A DNA stretch of 64,000 bases from Eisenbergiella sp900555195. Lineage in GTDB: Bacteria; Bacillota; Clostridia; Lachnospirales; Lachnospiraceae. Under the pieces are notes generated by a model, which had not been told where the DNA came from, made no database searches, and was given only the letters and a program-made list of their open reading frames with translations. The stretch covers positions 1 to 64,000 of the forward strand of contig CABUMH010000002.1 of NCBI GenBank assembly GCA_902492555.1, in the 5' to 3' direction. Made by a program: the position numbers and the translations under genes. Shown in pieces: positions 53,869 to 61,596 of this stretch; positions within the stretch are counted from its first letter, which is position 1; each line of letters begins with the position of its first letter.

Positions 53869-54702
53869 ATGATGAGTCGAATTGTAACCGTTAATCCTGA
53901 CAGGCCGGGAGGATTTGAGCCGTTGCTGGCCGGAGTGCTGTCTGTTCCAGGAGTAGGGAGCCCTCTGGTGCTGGGGTACGAATTGAGCGGCATGGCGGCC
54001 GGAGTATTGGTTGCGGATTGTTTGGAACATTCTATCACGGTGCGATGGATCGGTGTGGAACGTTACTGCAGACGGCATGGTATCGCTGCGCGGCTTTTGG
54101 AGAGACTGTGTGGGTTGGCCATAGAGCAGGGAGTGGAATGGATTGACGCCATCGCTTGCCTGCCAATGGAAGAACTTGGAGCGGCCGAGGCTCTGCTGGA
54201 ACTGAACGGATTTGAACGTATGGAGATGAACCCCGTATACCATTTTCCTTTGGAAGCGGTACTTCGCGGGCCTTTGGCTGCGGCAGCTTTAAGAAGCAAT
54301 TCACATGTGCGTCCGTTGGCGGAAATGGAAGGCCAGCCAGCTTTACGGGAGTTCAACCGGCACATAGAAACCGAGGAAGGGATGCCCTATCCGGCGGCGG
54401 ATCCGGCTAAGCTGCTGAAGGAGAGCCGCGTCTGGTACGAGAATGGGAAGATTACCGGCTGCGTACTGTTGGCGCCCTGCGGGGACGGGGTTGAGTTGCG
54501 CTGGCTGTACGGACAGGGGACAGAGGCTCTCCTTGGGCTTTTAGCCGGAGCGTCCGCCGCGTTGGCTGAGAGCTATCCGCCGCAGACATTAATCCACATG
54601 GCCGCGATGGTTCAAAGCGCCGAAGGCCTGGCCCGTAAGCTGGCGGGGGAACAGCTCATTGAGGAAGCGCCTGTGATCCGCTTTGAGCGTCGGTTGCTTT
54701 GA
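53869..54702 (+). CDS. Double GNAT-domain acetyltransferase-like protein
   Basis: 277 residues; the N-terminal GNAT domain (~1-135) shows VRWIGVERYCRRHGIAARLL, the standard acetyl-CoA loop pattern (V...RxxGxAxxLL) and the GFERMEMNPVYHF end. The C-terminal half (~145-275) is a second, worn GNAT-like lobe lacking that loop. Translationally coupled to the AAA+ gene (5-bp gap, AAGGAGG). An acetyltransferase in a CIS operon is unusual; it might modify a machine part or cargo. Substrate unknown. Confidence 0.75.
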   Translation: MMSRIVTVNPDRPGGFEPLLAGVLSVPGVGSPLVLGYELSGMAAGVLVADCLEHSITVRWIGVERYCRRHGIAARLLERLCGLAIEQGVEWIDAIACLPMEELGAAEALLELNGFERMEMNPVYHFPLEAVLRGPLAAAALRSNSHVRPLAEMEGQPALREFNRHIETEEGMPYPAADPAKLLKESRVWYENGKITGCVLLAPCGDGVELRWLYGQGTEALLGLLAGASAALAESYPPQTLIHMAAMVQSAEGLARKLAGEQLIEEAPVIRFERRLL

Positions 54703-54827
54703 TGAAGGGGAGCGGATGAGGCCTATAGCCGGGTGGGAAAAGGCCCGCGTTCTTATAAGCGCTATTTTAAGAAATTGGCTGTTATGGCAGAGAATTATTT
54801 TTCTAGGTGAAAAGGAGGGAGCACAGC

Positions 54828-57362
54828 ATGGATGAGAATACATTGCAGAGGCAACGCCAAGAGGCAGAAGTAATACAGGTGCAACAGATACAGCAGGAGC
54901 AACAGGTACAGCAAGCGCAACAGGTACAACAGGCACAACAGGTGCAGATGGGCGGGCAGATTATGACGCACAGGAATATTGGGAATATACCGTCTGCAAC
55001 GGGGGACGAAGAACCTGCGCCAGGAGAATTCCGGGAGCTGTCTAAAGAAGAACTGGCATCTCTGTCGAAGAAAGAGCGGAAACTATATAAGCAGCGCCAG
55101 GAGGAGGAAGAACGCAGACGCCTGGAACAGGAAGAGGCAAGAATAAAGGAAGAAGAGCGCCGTCAGAGGGAGGAAGAGGAGAGAAAAGAGGAACGCGTCC
55201 GTCAGGAACGCCGCCGGCTGATTCTAGAGGACGATGCGGTTAGGGAACTGCTGGTAGCCTGTATTCAGGAAAAGGACCCGCAGCAAGCATTAAAGCGGGC
55301 GGAGGAATTCATACATGCCGCTTCAGTGAAACTGGTGGATACGGATAAGAAAATCGCTGAGGGGCACAGGAGTACGACGAAGTATACAACGATGATCATA
55401 CCTTTCCGTATGGTTGTGCTGACTCAGATAGAAGACGCGGATGCCGCAGAGGAACTGTATGAAAAAACCAAAGAACATGAGGCGGCCTTCGAGGAACTTC
55501 AGAAAGAGAGGGTGGTCATGAGCGTAGCCATACAGGAAATCTTGGAAATCCTCAAGGAAGAGAGCATGAATTTGCCTCTCCTGGAAAAGGCCACGCAACG
55601 TCTGTCTGAACAGTTCGATGAGAAAAACAGCAAACAGAGGAGACAATGGAACGATTTTGAGGCAGCAGTTGCAAAAAATGTCAATATGACCTTTGCAGGG
55701 GAAGGGGGGAACGTGTTCCGTTCAGGAGGTCCGTTCCGTTATCTGTTAAAAAAGGAAACACAGCAGAAATTTAGGCAGAAGATGGAGGAAAAGATGCGTG
55801 CGGATGCCGCGCTTTCTGAAGAAGACGCTCTGAAAGAGGTATGCAGGGAGCATAAGGAGGAACTGAAAGAAGAGGCGGTAAGGCGCACAGAGGGAGAAAG
55901 CGTGGTATCCGGCGTATCCAGGGAGGACTGGAAGAGGCATGGTGGAGCCAGCTATCATTATACCCTACCTGCTGCACAGGCGTATGATACAGTGGGACGA
56001 AGCAACGGCTTCCTGTATGCAAAACCATGCGGGGACGGGTTGTGTGAACTGCGTCCTACATTGCCGGAGACGGTGGAGATCGATGGGAAGAAAATTCCAT
56101 TCCGCCGTACCTATAATTTGTTTATCAAAGCTTTCATGCACAGTGTGCTGGATGAAAACGGAGATCTGAGAAAAAATATCCCTGTCGAAAAAGATGGGAG
56201 GGCATTTATGGCAGACGCGGAAGACTTTGCGAATGAAATAGATTATCATTTTACAGAATATGGCTTGAGTACGGAAATAGAAGAGCGTATAGAAGTTATT
56301 AAACCTTGGTTGCTTGAGGCAATGAATGGGAATGAAGAACAAACGCAAAAAGTGATCGATGATTATCTTACGATTTGGGGAAAGAATATCCCGTTCTTGC
56401 CGAGAGAGATAATGGATAATTTTGTAGGAACCGTACAGAGAATGAAGCAAACAGGAGAAAACGTTTCCGCAGTTATGCGCTTTGCGAAGGTAAAGGAGAA
56501 CATGGTAAAGCAAGGTGTGCCTCAAGAGGAAATAGACAGTACAATGTCCCAACTGGTCAGCCCATCTCTTGTAGAACGCCAGCATCGGGTACGGGAGGCT
56601 ATGTTGAAACAGAATGCGGGAGCTCCCCTTACTGCAGAACAGATAGAGCAGTTAGAAGCTATTGGTTCAATGTATGCGGATATGGATCAGGCCGTTGTGG
56701 AAATGATGGGGATAAGAAATATGGATCCGGATTCTCGGGAAGTTCCTCTTCCGAATGCCTGCTCGGCCAATGGGGTGTTTGTCAGAGACATCCGAAGAGA
56801 GTTTCTAAGGCAGCCGGAAGAGGATACAGAACTCATTACCTACCGTACAGATAAACATGCTCTGGAGAAACCGGAAGAGCATGTCAGATATATCCTGGAT
56901 CATTTTGAAGAATTAAAGGAATTGATAGAGCGGGGAGAAAAGCCGGAAGAATTTAAATCAGAACTGACAGAACTGTTAGAAAGGATGAAAGAGAATAAGG
57001 CGGCTTTCACGGAAGATTACTGGAGACGGGTCGTAAGAATTACGGTGAATACGGAAAATCAGTCGCCTTCCAAATATGAGTATCATGTGGCTGCCAATAT
57101 CGGACAGACCAAGCAGGGAGAGCAGATTACGACAGAAGGATTTGCAGCAGAGTCAAAACAGTATATGGTTACGGCATTCAGCCGTCACAATGCGGTAGGG
57201 ATTTATCGTAATAGTAGTAGGAGAAACAACCAGGACTACACGAATCCGGGTATGGAAGCGTATTATAATCACGACAATCCGCTGCCGTCAGATGAAGAAG
57301 CTATTCTGGCAAAGACCAAAATAGAGTTGAGTACGAATACGCTTCCAGGCGGTGCAGTATAA
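54828..57362 (+). CDS. Large terminal CIS-locus protein, candidate cargo/effector
   Basis: 844 residues, start at 54828 after AGGAGG. Starts with a Gln/Val repeat (units of VQQAQQ, ~20-47), a PAPGEFRELSKEELASLSKK segment, then a Glu/Arg-rich coiled coil (~85-145), a helical domain (~145-290) and a C-terminal ~500 residues with no motif I recognise (GGASYHYTLPAAQAYDTVGR; SKYEYHVAANIGQTKQGEQI near the end). No signal peptide or membrane helix. Last gene of the locus, downstream of the ATPase, the usual place of cargo genes in PVC/Afp loci; low-complexity N-termini act as loading signals there. It could instead be a scaffold. Confidence 0.55.
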   Translation: MDENTLQRQRQEAEVIQVQQIQQEQQVQQAQQVQQAQQVQMGGQIMTHRNIGNIPSATGDEEPAPGEFRELSKEELASLSKKERKLYKQRQEEEERRRLEQEEARIKEEERRQREEEERKEERVRQERRRLILEDDAVRELLVACIQEKDPQQALKRAEEFIHAASVKLVDTDKKIAEGHRSTTKYTTMIIPFRMVVLTQIEDADAAEELYEKTKEHEAAFEELQKERVVMSVAIQEILEILKEESMNLPLLEKATQRLSEQFDEKNSKQRRQWNDFEAAVAKNVNMTFAGEGGNVFRSGGPFRYLLKKETQQKFRQKMEEKMRADAALSEEDALKEVCREHKEELKEEAVRRTEGESVVSGVSREDWKRHGGASYHYTLPAAQAYDTVGRSNGFLYAKPCGDGLCELRPTLPETVEIDGKKIPFRRTYNLFIKAFMHSVLDENGDLRKNIPVEKDGRAFMADAEDFANEIDYHFTEYGLSTEIEERIEVIKPWLLEAMNGNEEQTQKVIDDYLTIWGKNIPFLPREIMDNFVGTVQRMKQTGENVSAVMRFAKVKENMVKQGVPQEEIDSTMSQLVSPSLVERQHRVREAMLKQNAGAPLTAEQIEQLEAIGSMYADMDQAVVEMMGIRNMDPDSREVPLPNACSANGVFVRDIRREFLRQPEEDTELITYRTDKHALEKPEEHVRYILDHFEELKELIERGEKPEEFKSELTELLERMKENKAAFTEDYWRRVVRITVNTENQSPSKYEYHVAANIGQTKQGEQITTEGFAAESKQYMVTAFSRHNAVGIYRNSSRRNNQDYTNPGMEAYYNHDNPLPSDEEAILAKTKIELSTNTLPGGAV

Positions 57363-57416
57363 CGAGGAAAAACTGCCTGTTTTTGTACACAAAAAATGGA
57401 AAGGAGAGAAAAGACC

Positions 57417-57935
57417 ATGAATGAAACATTAAAAACCCTCATCGGCCGCAGAAGCGTCCGCTCTTATAAAAAAGATCAGGTACCTGAAGAGATCCTGGAA
57501 CAGATCCTTGAGGCCGGAACGTATGCGCCAAGCGGTATGGGGCTGCAGCCGGCGGTTATGGTTGTCGTTCAGGATGCGCAGACAATCGCCAGAATGTCCG
57601 CAATGAATGCGGCGGTCATGGGTGGGAGCGGAGATCCTTTCTATGGGGCGCCTACCGTGGTGGTGGTGTTTGCCGACAGCACGAAGAGCACCTATGTGGA
57701 AGACGGCAGCTTGGTGATGGGAAATCTGATGAACGCAGCCTTTTCACTGGGAGTGGATTCCTGCTGGGTCAACCGTGCGAAGGAAGTGTTTCTGACCGAA
57801 GAAGGAAAGGAACTGATGAAGAAATGGGGTCTTTCTGAGAATTATATCGGCATCGGCAACTGTATCCTGGGATACGCGGACGGGCCGCGCCCGGAGGCGA
57901 AGCCCAGGAAGGACGGGTATGTGATACGCGTATGA
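57417..57935 (+). CDS. Nitroreductase family protein
   Basis: 172-residue FMN-dependent NAD(P)H nitroreductase-like protein: GRRSVRSYKKDQVPEEILEQ and AGTYAPSGMGLQPAVMVVV at the N-terminus, LMNAAFSLGVDSCWVNRA in the middle, YIGIGNCILGYADGP near the end. AAAGGAGAG site before the ATG at 57417. It lies 54 bp after the CIS locus with no clear terminator between, but its function looks unrelated. Physiological substrate not known. Confidence 0.9.
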   Translation: MNETLKTLIGRRSVRSYKKDQVPEEILEQILEAGTYAPSGMGLQPAVMVVVQDAQTIARMSAMNAAVMGGSGDPFYGAPTVVVVFADSTKSTYVEDGSLVMGNLMNAAFSLGVDSCWVNRAKEVFLTEEGKELMKKWGLSENYIGIGNCILGYADGPRPEAKPRKDGYVIRV

Positions 57936-58239
57936 TGGGCGGAGAGCGACGGAGGAGCCCTAGCTGGCAGTAGGCAGACCATTGCATCCCGCGTCCATTT
58001 CTTGCGCAGCTTCTCCGATTCATATTGGAGTCCTTTGCTGAAAAGATTGAAGCACGGCGGCATCCATGTGGAAATTCCTTTTATGGGTGCCGGTGTGGCT
58101 ACCAGGAAATGAACAGCTTTGAGAATGATTTGCCAAAGGTTGTCTGCAGAATTTTTTTATATGAAAATAATCGATCATGGCCGAAACAGTTTTCTCTCAT
58201 GCAGCTGAGACAGTTTTTCCTTCACTCACCTAAAAAGCC
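57936..58239. other. Gap between nitroreductase and butyrate operon
   Basis: About 300 bp in which I see no supported gene, repeat or terminator. Reading frames of 70-85 codons occur on both strands but have no ribosome site or family resemblance. The promoter of the butyrate operon starts at its right end. Confidence 0.6.
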
Positions 58240-58268
58240 TTGCTATTAAAAATCCCCTATGCTATAAT
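58240..58268 (+). promoter_or_regulatory. Promoter of the butyrate operon
   Basis: TTGCTA (58240-58245), 17-bp spacer and perfect TATAAT (58263-58268) with an extended -10 TG at 58260-58261. Transcription would start near 58275, giving a 94-nt leader containing a Rex-like operator and a hairpin. Confidence 0.8.
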
Positions 58269-58282
58269 TAAAGCCACGGGCA

Positions 58283-58300
58283 ATGACAAAAAATTAACAA
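58283..58300 (+). promoter_or_regulatory. Rex-like (redox) operator
   Basis: ATGACAA-AAAA-TTAACAA against the clostridial Rex consensus TTGTTAA-NNNN-TTAACAA: the right half is perfect (7/7) and the left half matches 4/7. It lies just downstream of the start point of the thl operon, where a repressor would block RNA polymerase. Rex releases DNA at high NADH/NAD+ and is known to control butyrate genes in Clostridium. Confidence 0.6.
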
Positions 58301-58321
58301 TTTATAAAAGCCCGGCAAATC

Positions 58322-58339
58322 AGTACTTGGTGAAGTACT
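58322..58339 (+). promoter_or_regulatory. Leader hairpin upstream of thl
   Basis: AGTACTT and AAGTACT pair perfectly around GGTG in the thl 5' leader, 30 nt before the start codon and ahead of the GGAGG ribosome site. Possible mRNA stabiliser. Confidence 0.5.
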
Positions 58340-58368
58340 TTTAACACAACTAATATGGAGGAAGAGAC

Positions 58369-59550
58369 ATGGCAAAGAAAATCGTTTTGGCAGGCGCATG
58401 CCGTACGGCCATCGGCACGATGGGCGGCAGCTTAAGCACGACTCCGGCTGCTGAGCTGGGCGCGATCGTCATCAAAGAAGCTTTAAAGAGAGCGGGGGTT
58501 GCTCCCGAAGCAGTGGATCAGGTATACATGGGCTGTGTTATCCAGGCTGGTCTGGGACAGAACGTTGCGCGCCAGGCGTCCATTAAGGCGGGACTGCCGA
58601 TCGAGGTTCCCGCTGTGACCATGAACGTGGTATGCGGTTCCGGACTGAACTGTGTGAACCAGGCTGCGCAGATGATTCTGGCAGGAGATGCGGACATCGT
58701 GGTTGCAGGCGGTATGGAGAACATGTCCATGGCTCCTTATGCGATCCCTCAGGGACGTTACGGATATAGAATGGGAAATGCGACGATGGTGGACACCATG
58801 GTAAATGATGCGCTGACGGATGCATTTAACCAGTATCACATGGGAATTACCGCAGAGAATATCTGTGAGAAATGGGGACTGACCAGGGAAGAGCTGGACG
58901 AGTTCGCTGCATGGAGCCAGCAGAAGACGGTTGCTGCTCAGGAAGCGGGCAAGTTCGATGACGAGATCGTTCCTGTAGAAGTGAAGAAGAAAAAAGAGAC
59001 CATCATTTTCAATAAGGATGAAGGCCCTCGTCCTGGAACCACCAAGGAAAGCATCGCGAAGCTTCGCCCCGCTTTCAAGAAGGATGGTATCGTAACCGCA
59101 GCCAATTCCTCCGGAATCAATGACGGTGCGGCTGCAGTGGTTGTGATGAGCGAAGAAAAGGCCAAGGAACTGGGCGTAACGCCTATGGCTACCTGGGTAG
59201 CAGGAGCGCTGGCAGGCGTGGATCCCACTATCATGGGTATCGGACCGGTGGCAGCCACCAGAAAAGTAATGGCGAAGACCGGCATGAATATTGATGATTT
59301 TGATCTGATCGAAGCCAATGAAGCGTTTGCGGCACAGTCTATCGCGGTTGGAAAGGATCTGGGAATCAACATGGATAAGCTGAATGTGAACGGAGGAGCC
59401 ATCGCTCTTGGCCATCCGGTAGGAGCATCCGGCTGCCGTATCCTGGTAACGCTGCTGCATGAAATGGTAAAGAGAGATGCCAAGAAGGGACTTGCTACCC
59501 TGTGCATCGGCGGCGGAATGGGATGCGCTACCATCGTGGAAAGAGATTAA
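58369..59550 (+). CDS. thl: Acetyl-CoA acetyltransferase (thiolase)
   Basis: 393 residues, biosynthetic thiolase condensing two acetyl-CoA to acetoacetyl-CoA, the first step to butyrate. Active-site cysteine in NVVCGSGLNCVNQ (about residue 88), histidine in GHPVGASG and second cysteine in LCIGGGMG are all present. GGAGG precedes the ATG. First gene of the operon. Followed by 247 bp of structured gap before crt. Confidence 0.97.
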   Translation: MAKKIVLAGACRTAIGTMGGSLSTTPAAELGAIVIKEALKRAGVAPEAVDQVYMGCVIQAGLGQNVARQASIKAGLPIEVPAVTMNVVCGSGLNCVNQAAQMILAGDADIVVAGGMENMSMAPYAIPQGRYGYRMGNATMVDTMVNDALTDAFNQYHMGITAENICEKWGLTREELDEFAAWSQQKTVAAQEAGKFDDEIVPVEVKKKKETIIFNKDEGPRPGTTKESIAKLRPAFKKDGIVTAANSSGINDGAAAVVVMSEEKAKELGVTPMATWVAGALAGVDPTIMGIGPVAATRKVMAKTGMNIDDFDLIEANEAFAAQSIAVGKDLGINMDKLNVNGGAIALGHPVGASGCRILVTLLHEMVKRDAKKGLATLCIGGGMGCATIVERD

Positions 59551-59594
59551 TCAGAGAATGAGAGGACGCGGGAGGATAAAAGGTGAATCCGGGT

Positions 59595-59678
59595 AACGGT
59601 TCAGACGGATCTGAACCGTTGCGAATTCCGCAGCCTCATTTACGGATGATTAGCGAACGCAGGTCCGCTAATCATTCG
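59595..59678. repeat. Two hairpins between thl and crt
   Basis: Perfect 11-bp stem AACGGTTCAGA/TCTGAACCGTT with CGGA loop (59595-59620), then a 10-bp stem ATGATTAGCG/CGCTAATCAT with 10-nt loop (59646-59675; extendable by CGG/TCG to 13 bp). No T-tracts. A 69-codon frame overlapping them has no ribosome site and no family resemblance. They may separate thl expression from the downstream genes. Confidence 0.7.
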
Positions 59679-59797
59679 TTCTGCCTGCAGGTAACATGGA
59701 TGAACAGTCTCATGAGACCAGCGGGAAAAGAGATGTCAGACAGGCTCAGATGTGAAATGGAAGAGACGATTCCATTTACCAAGAAAGGATGAGAGAG

Positions 59798-60574
59798 ATG
59801 GAGTACATTGTATACGAACAGAAAGGCGCTTATGCGGTGATCACCATCAGCCGTGAAAAGGCGCTGAACGCCCTGAATTCTCAGGTGCTGGATGAGTTGA
59901 ATGAGACGCTGGACGCTGTGAATCTGGATGAGGTGAGATGCCTGATCCTGACCGGAGCGGGAGCGAAGTCTTTTGTGGCAGGCGCGGACATCGGAGAGAT
60001 GAGCACGCTGACCAAGGCGGAAGGAGAAGCTTTCGGCAAGAAAGGAAACGATGTGTTCCGCAAGCTTGAGACCTTCCCCATCCCTGTGATCGCTGCTGTG
60101 AACGGCTTTGCCCTGGGCGGCGGCTGTGAGATTTCCATGAGCTGCGATATTCGTATCTGCTCTGACAATGCTGTGTTCGGACAGCCTGAAGTTGGCCTTG
60201 GCATCACGCCCGGATTTGGCGGAACCCAGAGGCTTGCACGCCTGGTTGGACCTGGAATGGCGAAGCAGATGATCTACACCGCAAGGAACATCAAGGCGGA
60301 TGAAGCATACAGGATTGGACTTGTGAATGCGGTATATCCGCAGGAAGAGCTGATGGCTGCAGCGGAGAAGATGGCTGCCGGCATCGCGAAGAACGCGCCC
60401 ATCGCTGTGCGCAACTGCAAGAAAGCCATCAACGAAGGCCTGGATGCAGATATGGACGAGGCGATTGTAATCGAAGAGAAGCTCTTCGGCGACTGCTTTG
60501 AATCCTACGATCAGAAGGAAGGAATGGCCGCTTTCCTGGAGAAGAGAAAAGTGGAGAAGTTCCTCAACAAATAA
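59798..60574 (+). CDS. crt: Crotonase (3-hydroxybutyryl-CoA dehydratase)
   Basis: 258 residues of the enoyl-CoA hydratase family, dehydrating 3-hydroxybutyryl-CoA to crotonyl-CoA. Oxyanion-hole region KSFVAGADIGEM and catalytic glutamates in ALGGGCEISMSCD and QPEVGLGITPGFGGTQRL are present. ATG 59798 has AAAGGA 9 nt upstream; the ATG at 59789 touches that site. Followed at 60584-60614 by two small hairpins. Confidence 0.95.
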   Translation: MEYIVYEQKGAYAVITISREKALNALNSQVLDELNETLDAVNLDEVRCLILTGAGAKSFVAGADIGEMSTLTKAEGEAFGKKGNDVFRKLETFPIPVIAAVNGFALGGGCEISMSCDIRICSDNAVFGQPEVGLGITPGFGGTQRLARLVGPGMAKQMIYTARNIKADEAYRIGLVNAVYPQEELMAAAEKMAAGIAKNAPIAVRNCKKAINEGLDADMDEAIVIEEKLFGDCFESYDQKEGMAAFLEKRKVEKFLNK

Positions 60575-60657
60575 GATGAACCGCCGTACCGGCGTCTCCG
60601 AATATGACGGAGAACGCTTAACATAAAAGGTTTAGAAATCAACAGGAGGAAAGAAAA

Positions 60658-61497
60658 ATGAAGGTTGGTATTATTGGAGCAGGAACCATGGGTTCCGGTA
60701 TTGCTCAGGCTTTTGCCCAGACGGAAGGCTATGAAGTGTTCCTGTGCGATATCAATGAAGAGTTTGCTGCAAACGGAAAGAACAGAATCGCGAAGACTCT
60801 GGAGAAGAGAGTTGCAAAGGGAAAGATGGAGCAGGCTGCTGCTGACGCTATCCTGACGAAAATTACCACTGGTGTGAAGACGATCTGCACGGACTGTGAC
60901 CTGATCGTGGAAGCTGCCCTTGAGAATATGGACATCAAGAAGCAGACCTTTAAGGAACTGCAGGATATCTGCAAGAAGGACTGCATCTTTGCAACCAACA
61001 CCTCTTCCCTTTCCATCACGGAGATCGGCGCTGGCCTGGATCGCCCTGTGATCGGAATGCACTTCTTCAATCCGGCTCCTGTTATGAAGCTGGTTGAGGT
61101 AATTGCCGGCCTGAATACGCCTGACAGCGTAGTTGAGACCATCAAGGAGATCTCCGTTGCGATCGGCAAGACGCCCGTTCAGGTAAATGAAGCTGCTGGT
61201 TTCGTGGTGAACAGAATCCTGGTTCCCATGATCAACGAAGCCATCGGCATCTATGCGGATGGAGTTGCTTCCGTAGAAGATATCGATACCGCTATGAAGC
61301 TTGGCGCTAATCATCCCATGGGACCGCTGGCTCTGGGCGATATGATCGGTCTGGACATCGTTCTGGCGATCATGGAAGTTCTGGAATCCGAAACCGGAGA
61401 TCCGAAGTACCGTCCTCATACTCTTCTTAAGAAGATGGTTCGCGGCGGACAGCTTGGACAGAAGACCGGCAAGGGCTTCTACGATTACAGCAAGTAA
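60658..61497 (+). CDS. hbd: 3-hydroxybutyryl-CoA dehydrogenase
   Basis: 279 residues; NAD(P)H-dependent reduction of acetoacetyl-CoA to 3-hydroxybutyryl-CoA. Rossmann motif GIIGAGTMGSGIAQ, catalytic His in GMHFFNPAPVMKLVEV, FVVNRILVPMINEA and C-terminal KTGKGFYDYSK are all typical. GGAGG site. Third operon gene. Confidence 0.97.
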   Translation: MKVGIIGAGTMGSGIAQAFAQTEGYEVFLCDINEEFAANGKNRIAKTLEKRVAKGKMEQAAADAILTKITTGVKTICTDCDLIVEAALENMDIKKQTFKELQDICKKDCIFATNTSSLSITEIGAGLDRPVIGMHFFNPAPVMKLVEVIAGLNTPDSVVETIKEISVAIGKTPVQVNEAAGFVVNRILVPMINEAIGIYADGVASVEDIDTAMKLGANHPMGPLALGDMIGLDIVLAIMEVLESETGDPKYRPHTLLKKMVRGGQLGQKTGKGFYDYSK

Positions 61498-61508
61498 AAT
61501 ACCCCGCT

Positions 61509-61560
61509 GGCAGCTGTCGCCAGGGACGGGAACGCCATCCGCCCCTGGCGTGTTGCTGCC
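61509..61560. repeat. Long hairpin between hbd and bcd
   Basis: GGCAGC (61509-61514) pairs with GCTGCC (61555-61560), and inside it CGCCAGGGACGG (61518-61529) pairs with CCGCCCCTGGCG (61539-61550) with one mismatch. GC-rich, no T-tract; likely an RNA-processing or stability element in the operon. Confidence 0.65.
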
Positions 61561-61596
61561 GTGTGAAATATAGATAAAACGGAGGAGTAAATAATC

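Noticed and set aside
19988..57362. Prophage or R-type tailocin
   Set aside because: No capsid, portal, terminase, integrase, holin, endolysin or fibre is seen; DUF4255, DUF4280, AAA+ ATPase and two large gpJ-type proteins mark an Afp/PVC-like injection system instead.
58025..58249. 74-codon frame before the butyrate promoter
   Set aside because: Weak start context, no recognised motif, and it runs into the -35 box of a good promoter.
59583..59792. 69-codon frame between thl and crt
   Set aside because: Made mostly of hairpin sequence, no ribosome binding site, and overlaps the crt ribosome site.
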